64,000 nucleotides of DNA from F23-B02 sp963620985 (GTDB taxonomy: Bacteria > Bacillota > Clostridia > Oscillospirales > Oscillospiraceae): the NCBI GenBank assembly GCA_963620985.1, contig CAVFCI010000002.1:28274-92273 (forward strand), written 5' to 3'. Below are positions 58,152 to 64,000 of this stretch, in pieces; the stretch's first letter is position 1, and each line of letters opens with the position of its first letter. The position numbers were made by a program, and so were the translations under genes. The notes under the pieces were generated by a model. That model was not told the DNA's origin. It ran no database searches and saw only the letters and a program-made list of their open reading frames with translations.

Positions 58152-59369
58152 TCAGCCCTGCTTTGCGAGGGTATCTCGGAACACCTTTGCCAGACGGCTC
58201 ACGCCCTCCTGCAAATGCGGGATATCGTTTGCCGTGAAATTCAGGCGCATCGTGTTCTTTCCGCTGCCGTCAGCATTGAAGGATGCACCCGGAATATAGG
58301 ACACCTCCGCGTCCAGCGCGTCCTTGAGCATCTTGCCCGTATCGAAGTTTTCCGGACAGGTGACATACAGGAACATGCCGCCGTCGGGGATAGTGAAGGT
58401 GAAGCCCTCGGGGAATTCCTTTTCCATTGCAGCAACGAGTGCGTCGCAGCGCTTCTTGTAATCGGCGCAGATATCCTGAACGTGTTCGTCTAAGTCGAAC
58501 ATCTTCATGTACTCGCGCACATGCACCTGCGAAAACTGGTTTGACTGAAGATCCGCGCCCTCCTTTATCTCCTCCAGACGGTCGATAAAATCGGTATCGT
58601 CGGAAATGACGTAGGCAATGCGCAGACCGGGTGCGAGTATCTTCGAATACGAGCCGAGATAAATGACCTGTCCCGTGGTATCCATAGCCTTCAGGCAGGG
58701 AACGCGGTCTCCGCGGAATCGAACCTCACCGTAGGGGTTATCCTCCAGAATGGCAATGTGACGGTACTGCGACTGGCTCATGAACTCAAGAAATTCCTTG
58801 CGCTTGGAAAGCGGCCACGCCTTGCCGGTCGGATTTTGAAAGTTCGGAATGACATACACGACCTTCGTATTCGGGTTATCCTCAATGGCTTTTTTCAATG
58901 CGTCAATGCGGATGCCGACCTCGTCGGTCTCCACTCCGACGATATTCGGCTCGTATGGCAGCGCCGCGTTCAGTCCGTCAAGATAGCTCGGCTTCTCAAT
59001 GAGGATCGTGTCGCCCTGATTGATCAGCGCTGTAGAGCACAAAGAAATTCCCTGCTGGCAGCCTGTAACTATCAGCACATTGCGCTCCGTGATCTTCATG
59101 CCCTCAAGCCGTCTCATACGTTCCGTGATGAGCTCCACCAGCTCCGTGTCGCCGCGTGTCAGTCCGTACTGAAGCGCCTCTTTATACAGTTCAGGATCCT
59201 GAAAGACTCGCTCGGCAGCGGCCTGAAGCTCCTTCATCGGAAAAAGGTCGCCGTCGGGAAGACCTCCGGAGAGCTTAATGAGATTTGGATTGTTTCTTGC
59301 CGCAATCTCCGTAGCAACATCGCGGATGACCGAGCCTCTGACGGTCTGCATTCTCTTTGCATAATCCAT
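58152..59369 (-). CDS. PLP aminotransferase, class I/II (2-aminoadipate/aromatic type)
   Basis: 405 residues. KLSGGLPDGDLFPMKELQAA, YGLTRGDTELVELI, TGCQQGISLCSTALINQGD, VVYVIPNFQNPTGKAWPLS, catalytic Lys in YLGSYSKILAPGLRIAYVI. Same subgroup as LysN, ArAT and the MocR aminotransferase domain, without an HTH. First gene of the operon: makes the 2-oxo acid for the downstream oxidoreductase. Promoter and two candidate IclR sites lie upstream. Confidence 0.93.
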   Translation of the reverse strand: MDYAKRMQTVRGSVIRDVATEIAARNNPNLIKLSGGLPDGDLFPMKELQAAAERVFQDPELYKEALQYGLTRGDTELVELITERMRRLEGMKITERNVLIVTGCQQGISLCSTALINQGDTILIEKPSYLDGLNAALPYEPNIVGVETDEVGIRIDALKKAIEDNPNTKVVYVIPNFQNPTGKAWPLSKRKEFLEFMSQSQYRHIAILEDNPYGEVRFRGDRVPCLKAMDTTGQVIYLGSYSKILAPGLRIAYVISDDTDFIDRLEEIKEGADLQSNQFSQVHVREYMKMFDLDEHVQDICADYKKRCDALVAAMEKEFPEGFTFTIPDGGMFLYVTCPENFDTGKMLKDALDAEVSYIPGASFNADGSGKNTMRLNFTANDIPHLQEGVSRLAKVFRDTLAKQG

Positions 59370-59389
59370 TTTTTCTTTTCTCCTTTCTA

Positions 59390-59408
59390 AATTCCGCTGT
59401 ACGGAATT
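59390..59408. promoter_or_regulatory. Putative IclR operator 1
   Basis: AATTCCGCTGTACGGAATT, a perfect dyad around a short centre, lying 21 nt before the aminotransferase start. It matches the TTCCGCnnnnCGGAA style used by many IclR proteins. Confidence 0.6.
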
Positions 59409-59433
59409 CGATTCCTCTTTTGTGCCCTATATT

Positions 59434-59470
59434 TACGCCTCCCTGCCGAAAAACAGACGGGTGAGGCGTA
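59434..59470 (-). promoter_or_regulatory. Leader hairpin between the two operators
   Basis: TACGCCTC and GAGGCGTA arms enclosing 21 nt in the 5' leader of the fermentation operon. It belongs to no riboswitch class I recognise. Confidence 0.35.
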
Positions 59471-59493
59471 TCTGCATCGGTTCTTTGCTTTGT

Positions 59494-59511
59494 AATTCTG
59501 CTGTGCGGAAT
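59494..59511. promoter_or_regulatory. Putative IclR operator 2
   Basis: AATTCTGCTGTGCGGAAT, a variant of operator 1 at 104 nt distance (about ten helical turns), just downstream of the expected transcription start. Confidence 0.55.
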
Positions 59512-59541
59512 CGGATTCTGTTTCTAAGAAATTTGTTTAAA

Positions 59542-59569
59542 ATTATATCACGGTATCTTAATATGTCAA
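59542..59569 (-). promoter_or_regulatory. Promoter of the amino-acid fermentation operon
   Basis: Minus strand TTGACA (59569-59564), 16-nt spacer, TATAAT (59547-59542): both hexamers are consensus. Start expected near 59535, giving a leader of about 165 nt. The rest of 59371-59917 (547 bp) holds the operators, leader hairpin and the terminator at 59768; 59600-59760 shows nothing I recognise. Confidence 0.75.
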
Positions 59570-59767
59570 CGCATTTTCTTCACTATATACTTAGCTGTTT
59601 TTCTCTTTTTTCTGTTATGTTTTCACAAATGCAGCCCTCTGCCCCGCGCAGTACCTGACAAACGAAAAAAACAGCACAACAATTGCCGGTTAACAATCGG
59701 TGCGCTCAGCCTGTCAAAAAGCACAGCATTACATCAGGCTTTCCGACTGTTTAGGCATATAAGCAAA

Positions 59768-59795
59768 CCCCGCTGCGGAGCACTTCCGCGGCGGG
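59768..59795 (-). terminator. Hairpin downstream of the MerR gene
   Basis: CCCCGCTGCGGA/TTCCGCGGCGGGG with GCAC loop; minus-strand tail TTTGCTTATAT is only partly T-rich. Confidence 0.5.
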
Positions 59796-59917
59796 GATTC
59801 GTGCGTTTTACGGATACTTCGAGGTTCTGCTCCTGTACAGTAGTTAAACAGCTGCCTTTTTTGATGCTGTAAAAGCCCGTTCTAAGAGGCTGTATCAGAA
59901 AAAGGCAGACGCAGGGG

Positions 59918-60319
59918 CTATTCCTCTATCGGAGTCAGGTTACTCTCATACGGGCGCTTGCCGGAGAGGACCTCATCATAGAAGCTCTGCTTCCAGTCAA
60001 TATAGTCAATGCTCGCCTGCACCTCGCGCATCGTCTCGCGCAGAGCCTCCCGCTTCTGCGCGAGCATCACCTTGCGCTGCGGAATGGTGGGCACGCCTTG
60101 CAGGCACAGGGCGAGATAGTCCTTCATCTCCTGAATGCTCATGCCGCATTTTTTAAGGCAGGTCAGGCTCTTTATCCATGCAACATCCCGTTCGTCGAAC
60201 ACGCGGCGGTTATTTTTATCCCGCTTTACGTTGGGAACGAGCCCCTCGTTGCAGTAAAATTTCAGCGCCTGATAAGTCATATCGGTCTCCTTACAGACCT
60301 GCATCATTGTATAAAGCAT
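59918..60319 (-). CDS. MerR-family regulator
   Basis: 133 residues. N-terminal HTH (MQVCKETDMTYQALKFYCNE, GLVPNVKRDKNNRRVFDERD), dimerisation helix to about 115 and a short tail without metal-binding Cys cluster; the Cys in SLTCLKKCGMS match the AdhR/NmlR position where one Cys senses aldehydes. Divergent from the alcohol dehydrogenase, whose promoter has the 19-nt spacer and dyad expected for MerR activation. Confidence 0.9.
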   Translation of the reverse strand: MLYTMMQVCKETDMTYQALKFYCNEGLVPNVKRDKNNRRVFDERDVAWIKSLTCLKKCGMSIQEMKDYLALCLQGVPTIPQRKVMLAQKREALRETMREVQASIDYIDWKQSFYDEVLSGKRPYESNLTPIEE

Positions 60320-60370
60320 GCTGCTACCTCTCTGTTCACAAAAAGTTAATAAATATTTTTAAAAAAGCTC

Positions 60371-60401
60371 TTGACCGATAGTTACAATCGGAAACTATAA
60401 T
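60371..60401 (+). promoter_or_regulatory. MerR-type promoter of the alcohol dehydrogenase operon
   Basis: TTGACC (60371-60376) and TATAAT (60396-60401) are 19 nt apart, too long for sigma-70 alone. The spacer contains an inverted repeat ATAGTT/AACTAT (60379-60400 region). This is the hallmark of MerR-family activation. Confidence 0.75.
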
Positions 60402-60476
60402 CGGCAGTATGAACCGAACCAAACAACCGTATCATAGCACATAGCTGCTGTGAACGCAAGAGAAAGGAAGTTTATC

Positions 60477-61634
60477 ATGGACAACTTTATTTTTGAAAAC
60501 AAGACCAAGGTGTATTTCGGCAGGGGCGGCGTGAAGGAATATCTCAGCGGTCTGCTGGAGCACTACGGCGAGACCGTCATGCTGGCCTACGGCAGAGGCT
60601 CGGTAAAGCGCAGCGGCGTGTATGACGAGGTGACGGGCATTCTGAAGGCCGCGGGCAAGCGGGTCGTGGAGTTTGGCGGCATCATGCCGAACCCGACCTA
60701 TCGGAAGGCTCAGGAGGGCGCAAGGCTTGCGCGGGAGAACCATGTTGACCTGATCCTCGCCGTGGGCGGCGGCAGCGTCTCAGACTGCTGCAAGGTCATC
60801 TCCGCGCAGGCGAGGCTCGACGAGGATATATGGGAGATGCAGTACACGAAGCACAGCTACCCCTCGGAGTTTATCCCCCTCGGCACCATCGTTACGGTGT
60901 TCGGCACGGGCAGCGAGATGAATAGCGGCGCTGTCATCACAAACGAGGAAAAGAAGATCAAGGGCGCTGTCTGGGGCGCACAGGCGGATTTCGCCTTTCT
61001 CGATCCCGACTACACAATGTCGGTTCCCATGAAGCAGGTCATCTCCGGCGCATTCGATACCCTCAGCCACGCAATGGAGACCTATTTCGGCAAGCCCTGC
61101 GAGAACAATCTCTCCGATGAAATGAACGAGGCCGTCATGCGCAGCACCATCCGCAATATCCGCGTCCTGCTGAAGGAGCCGACGAATTACGAAGCGAGAA
61201 GCGAGCTTGCGTGGGCATCTGCAATGGCGGAAAACGGTGTGCTGAAGCTCGGCAAGGTCACGGATTTTCAGGGACACATGATCGAGCACCAGCTCGGCGC
61301 TTACACCGGCTGCAACCACGGCATGGGGCTTGCGGTGCTCCACCCCGTCCTGTACCGCCATATCTATAAGTCCGGCGCGGCGCGCTTTGCCCGATTTGCG
61401 CAGAATGTCTGGGGCATTGCGCCGAAGGGCAGCGACGAGGAGACCGCTCTTGCCGGTATCGACGCACTGGCCGCGTTCATCAAGGAGCTCGGCCTGCCGG
61501 CCACTTTTACCGAGCTGGGCATTCCCGCCGGCACCGATTTCCGCGCCATTGCCGACTCCGCAATTCTCACCCCCGGCTGCTGCAAAAAGCTGACAAGCGA
61601 CGAGATATACGAAATTCTCTGCGAATGCAGATAA
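60477..61634 (+). CDS. Iron-containing alcohol dehydrogenase (BDH/YqhD-like)
   Basis: 385 residues. FGRGGVKEYLSGLLEHYGE at the N-terminus, cofactor loop ILAVGGGSVSDCCKVISA, TVFGTGSEMNSGAVITN, metal-ligand region DTLSHAMETYF and DFQGHMIEHQLGAYTGCNHG. Closest in style to NAD(P)H-dependent butanol dehydrogenases. Probably reduces toxic aldehydes. Ribosome site GAAAGGAAG. First gene of a redox cluster. Confidence 0.93.
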   Translation: MDNFIFENKTKVYFGRGGVKEYLSGLLEHYGETVMLAYGRGSVKRSGVYDEVTGILKAAGKRVVEFGGIMPNPTYRKAQEGARLARENHVDLILAVGGGSVSDCCKVISAQARLDEDIWEMQYTKHSYPSEFIPLGTIVTVFGTGSEMNSGAVITNEEKKIKGAVWGAQADFAFLDPDYTMSVPMKQVISGAFDTLSHAMETYFGKPCENNLSDEMNEAVMRSTIRNIRVLLKEPTNYEARSELAWASAMAENGVLKLGKVTDFQGHMIEHQLGAYTGCNHGMGLAVLHPVLYRHIYKSGAARFARFAQNVWGIAPKGSDEETALAGIDALAAFIKELGLPATFTELGIPAGTDFRAIADSAILTPGCCKKLTSDEIYEILCECR

Positions 61635-61665
61635 GAAATAAATAAAGTGAAAGGACGATTCTATC

Positions 61666-62283
61666 ATGAAAAAACTGACTGCACTTCTTCTGAGCCTTGC
61701 GCTCGTGCTCGGCCTTGCCGCCTGCTCCGGCACGCAGAGCGAAAGCTCCTCGCCGACGCAGCAGCCGACGGCAGCTGTGTCAGGCGCTCCGTCTGAGACC
61801 GGCAAGACGCTGGTGGTCTACTACTCTGCCTCCGGCAACACCGCGCAGGTCGCAAGGTATATCGCCGAGGCCGCGGGCGCCGAGCTCTTTGAGATCGTTC
61901 CCGTCGAGGTCTATACCAGCGACGACCTGAACTGGACAAATTCCGACAGCCGCGTCAGCCGCGAGCATGACGACGAGTCCCTGCGTGACGTGCTTCTGAC
62001 CACAACGGAGGTGGAGAACTGGGACGACTACGACACCGTGTTCATCGGCTATCCCATCTGGTGGGGTATTGCCGCATGGCCGGTCGATAACTTCGTGAAG
62101 GATAACGACTTTACCGGCAAGACCGTCATCCCCTTTGCGACCTCGGTCTCCTCCGGCATGGGGCAGAGCGGTGCGCTGCTCGAAGAAATGGCGGGTACCG
62201 GCACATGGCAGGACGGCCAGCGCTTCCGCAGCAATGCGAGCGCAAGCGACGTGACAGACTGGGTAAACGGTCTCGGAATATAA
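61666..62283 (+). CDS. Flavodoxin-domain lipoprotein
   Basis: 205 residues. Signal peptide with lipobox GLAAC (Cys about 20), a Ser/Thr/Gln linker, then flavodoxin_4-like domain: LVVYYSASGNTAQVARYIAE (FMN phosphate loop), IFIGYPIWWGIAAWPVDNF-like segment, PFATSVSSGMGQSGALLEEM. Flavodoxins are cytosolic, so an extracytoplasmic lipoprotein form is a variant known in gut Firmicutes. Likely a quinone or flavin reductase partner. Confidence 0.9.
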   Translation: MKKLTALLLSLALVLGLAACSGTQSESSSPTQQPTAAVSGAPSETGKTLVVYYSASGNTAQVARYIAEAAGAELFEIVPVEVYTSDDLNWTNSDSRVSREHDDESLRDVLLTTTEVENWDDYDTVFIGYPIWWGIAAWPVDNFVKDNDFTGKTVIPFATSVSSGMGQSGALLEEMAGTGTWQDGQRFRSNASASDVTDWVNGLGI

Positions 62284-62295
62284 GGAGGAAGCTGA

Positions 62296-62916
62296 ATGAA
62301 AGCACTGCTCATTAACGGCAGTCCCAGAGCGAGGGGCTGCACCTATACCGCGCTGACGGAGCTTAAAAATGCATTGGAGGCCGAGGACATCGAGGTCGAG
62401 CTGCTCCATGTCGGGCATAAGGACATTCGCGGCTGCATCGCCTGCCGCAAATGCGCCCAGACGGGGAAATGCGTCTTTGACGATGTGGTCAACGAGGTCG
62501 CCCCAAAGCTGGCGGAGGCGGATGCCTTTGTCATCGGCTGCCCTGTATACTTTGCTTCTCCCGCGGGCGGAGCGATCTCCTTCATGGACAGGCTGTTTTT
62601 CAGCACCTTGGGCACGGACAAGACCATGAAGGTCGGCGCGGCGGTCGTGACCTGCCGCCGCGGCGGCAATACAGCCGCCTTTGACGTGCTCAACAAGTAT
62701 TTCACCATAACAGGGATGCCGGTGGCCTCCAGCCAGTATTGGAACATGGTCTACGGCGGCTCTGCCGAGGAGGTGGCGCAGGATGCAGAGGGCTTGCAGA
62801 CCATGCGGACGCTGGGGCGCAATATGGCGTTCATGATGAAGTCCTTCCAGTTGGGCAAGGCGCAGCTCGGCCTGCCGCAGAGGGAAACTCAGGTCTTTAC
62901 GAATTTTCACCGATAA
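62296..62916 (+). CDS. Iron-sulfur flavoprotein-like NAD(P)H:FMN oxidoreductase
   Basis: 206 residues. FMN loop LLINGSPRARGCTYTAL, then a Cys cluster GCIACRKCAQTGKC in the position used for a [4Fe-4S] cluster in Isf proteins, and IGCPVYFASPAGGAISFMDR. 12 nt after the flavodoxin gene with AAGGAGGAAGC. Electron-transfer role by family. Confidence 0.88.
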   Translation: MKALLINGSPRARGCTYTALTELKNALEAEDIEVELLHVGHKDIRGCIACRKCAQTGKCVFDDVVNEVAPKLAEADAFVIGCPVYFASPAGGAISFMDRLFFSTLGTDKTMKVGAAVVTCRRGGNTAAFDVLNKYFTITGMPVASSQYWNMVYGGSAEEVAQDAEGLQTMRTLGRNMAFMMKSFQLGKAQLGLPQRETQVFTNFHR

Positions 62917-62927
62917 GGAGCATTGTG

Positions 62928-63377
62928 ATGAGCATTTTGTTTATAAACGGAAGTCCCAATAAAAACGGCAATACCGCCCAGTTAGCGGCGGCACTGCTGA
63001 AAGGCAAGGAATACGAGAGCTTGGATCTTACCGACTATACCATCGGAGCTCTTGGCCAGAGCCTGCCCGATGATGGGCTGGAGGCTGTGATCAAGGCCAT
63101 GAAGCAGGCGGATACCGTTGTCATCGGTTCTCCCGTCTACTGGCACAACATCTGCGGCAGCGTCCGCAACGTGCTCGACCGCTTTTACGGCAGCGTTGAC
63201 AACGGCGCTCTGACAGGAAGAAGGCTGTTCTTCGTTTTTCAGGGCGGAGCGCCGGAAAAGTGGATGCTGGAAGCGGGCGAATACACCATGAAGCGATTCG
63301 CCGCTCTCTACGGTATGAGCTACGGCGGCATGGTCAGCAGCAGAGGTCAGGCAGCAAAATTATCTGAGGAGATGTAA
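62928..63377 (+). CDS. Flavodoxin-like fold NAD(P)H-dependent oxidoreductase
   Basis: 149 residues from ATG 62928 behind AAGGAG. FINGSPNKNGNTAQLAAALL and VVIGSPVYWHNICGSVRNVL define the flavodoxin_2/FMN_red family; no Cys cluster, unlike the preceding gene. The longer in-frame upstream extension overlaps that gene and is rejected. Followed 3 nt later by the aldo-keto reductase remnant. Confidence 0.88.
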   Translation: MSILFINGSPNKNGNTAQLAAALLKGKEYESLDLTDYTIGALGQSLPDDGLEAVIKAMKQADTVVIGSPVYWHNICGSVRNVLDRFYGSVDNGALTGRRLFFVFQGGAPEKWMLEAGEYTMKRFAALYGMSYGGMVSSRGQAAKLSEEM

Positions 63378-63380
63378 GTT

Positions 63381-63762
63381 ATGAAATATACATATCTCAA
63401 TAACGGCGTGAAAATGCCCATGGAGGGTGTGGGAACCTTCCTTATGACCCCCGACGAGGCGGAAGCTTCCGTGCTCAGTGCCTTGCAGAGCGGCTATCGC
63501 CTGATCGACACTGCCAACGCCTATGTCAACGAAAAGGCCGTTGGCCGTGCCATGAAGAGCTCCGGCTTGCAGCGTGAGGAAATTTTCCTTGAAACGAAGC
63601 TGTGGCCCAGCTTCTATGAGCAGAGTAACGCGGTGGACAAGACCCGCAGTTTTGCAGACCGAGCTACACCCGTATAATCAGGAGCCGGATGTGATGGCTC
63701 TGTTTACGGCAGTCGGCTTTTGGCTCGACCGCTCTTTTCGGCTGATTTTTAAAGACTGTTGA
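63381..63762 (+). pseudogene. Broken aldo/keto reductase
   Basis: Begins like an intact AKR: LNNGVKMPMEGVGTFLMTPD, SGYRLIDTANAYVNEKAVGR, FLETKLWPSFYEQSNAVDKT. After AVDKT the frame reads only nine further residues to a stop at 63677. In the +1 frame, the core QTELHPYNQEPDVMAL of the same family follows, so about 70 residues in between are deleted and the frame is shifted. The catalytic Lys region survives but the His/loop segment is lost. Not functional. Confidence 0.75.
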
Positions 63763-63807
63763 GCTTTTTGGCTCTCCAATTCGGCTTTCGCAGCTGCCAT
63801 GGCACTG

Positions 63808-63843
63808 AAAAAAGCTCCCACTCGCCGGTGGGAGCTTTTTCAT
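63808..63843. terminator. Bidirectional terminator at the end of the redox cluster
   Basis: AAAAAGCTCCCAC, loop, GTGGGAGCTTTTT: 13-bp stem with A- and T-runs. Confidence 0.85.
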
Positions 63844-64000
63844 TGCAATAACGGGTTCTGAGTCTGCATTGCAGGGCAGATCAAATGCTGCACACATACA
63901 AGGCGGCCTTTGCGCAGCAGCTCTTTGGGCGTATACGTTCTTCCGTCTATGACAGTTCTCCCCTTGAATTTCTTTTCAAGTCCGCAGTATCTTAGCCCTG
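63840..64000 (-). CDS. C-terminal end of an unidentified gene (5' partial)
   Basis: A reading frame enters from the right edge and stays open for about 53 codons to a TGA at 63842-63840, with a protein-like composition (KFKGRTVIDGRTYTPKELL). Stop overlaps the terminator, as expected for the last codons of a leftward gene. No family recognised; too short for certainty. Confidence 0.35.
   Translation of the reverse strand, partial: GLRYCGLEKKFKGRTVIDGRTYTPKELLRKGRLVCVQHLICPAMQTQNPLLQ

Noticed and set aside
59422..59658. 78-codon plus-strand frame in the leader of the fermentation operon
   Set aside because: No ribosome site, overlaps promoter and operator elements on the other strand, no protein-like features.
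61780..62910. 376-codon minus-strand frame opposite the flavoprotein genes
   Set aside because: Antisense of two well-defined flavodoxin-fold genes.

Overview
The window reads as a chromosomal segment of a GC-rich, spore-lineage, anaerobic Firmicute, most likely an Oscillospiraceae/Ruminococcaceae-type gut bacterium. Pointers are S-layer-homology proteins with Cys-containing SLH repeats, a GlgC/GlgD pair, a YlmC/YmxH-type PRC-barrel protein, an oxygen-sensitive 2-hydroxyacyl-CoA dehydratase with its archerase, short-form ProS, and ferredoxin-linked 2-oxoacid metabolism. No transposase, phage gene or CRISPR array is visible.

Left part (1-14.6 kb): two SLH surface proteins, an XRE regulator, an AlaX-like editing protein, and a 2-hydroxyacyl-CoA dehydratase locus (two subunits, a 70-residue membrane protein, activator). 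Then comes an in-frame chimera of a LysR regulator and a DAACS symporter. An Rrf2 regulator converges on a cysK-HD-mnmA operon whose promoter carries an inverted-repeat operator; this fits sulfur supply to tRNA thiolation under Rrf2 control.

14.6-17.8 kb is a small accessory island: a 2-TM protein, an RCC1-like membrane protein with four nearly identical 114-bp repeats, and an orphan ORF. It is bracketed by the cysK 5' region and an internally deleted copy of it.

17.8-36.4 kb is mostly housekeeping: tsf/rpsB, ylmC-like, ParB/Noc-like, an AT-rich orphan membrane gene, a prs-pth-glgC-glgD-glgP-pfkB-kinase run, a DUF1700-like membrane protein with a Glu/Pro-rich linker, proS, NUDIX, a GT2 glycosyltransferase, an HD protein (paralogue of the one next to mnmA) coupled to an Sfp-type transferase, a YjjG-type HAD and small membrane proteins.

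36.4-46.6 kb: a palindrome-rich intergenic element, a copper ATPase with a small HMA protein, then an Opp/Nik-type ABC importer enclosed by two paralogous SAM methyltransferases and followed by a convergent TetR regulator.

46.7-64 kb: a truncated gene beside tRNA-Ser(GGA), with repeated tRNA 3' ends; proB-proA; a long leftward operon (aminotransferase, four-subunit 2-oxoacid:ferredoxin oxidoreductase, ADP-forming acyl-CoA synthetase, NhaC-type antiporter, MFS carrier, IclR regulator). That operon has a consensus promoter and two IclR-like palindromes upstream and describes a complete amino-acid-to-organic-acid ATP-generating route. Last comes a MerR-controlled alcohol dehydrogenase/flavodoxin cluster ending in a broken aldo-keto reductase. 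A gene fragment runs off the right edge.
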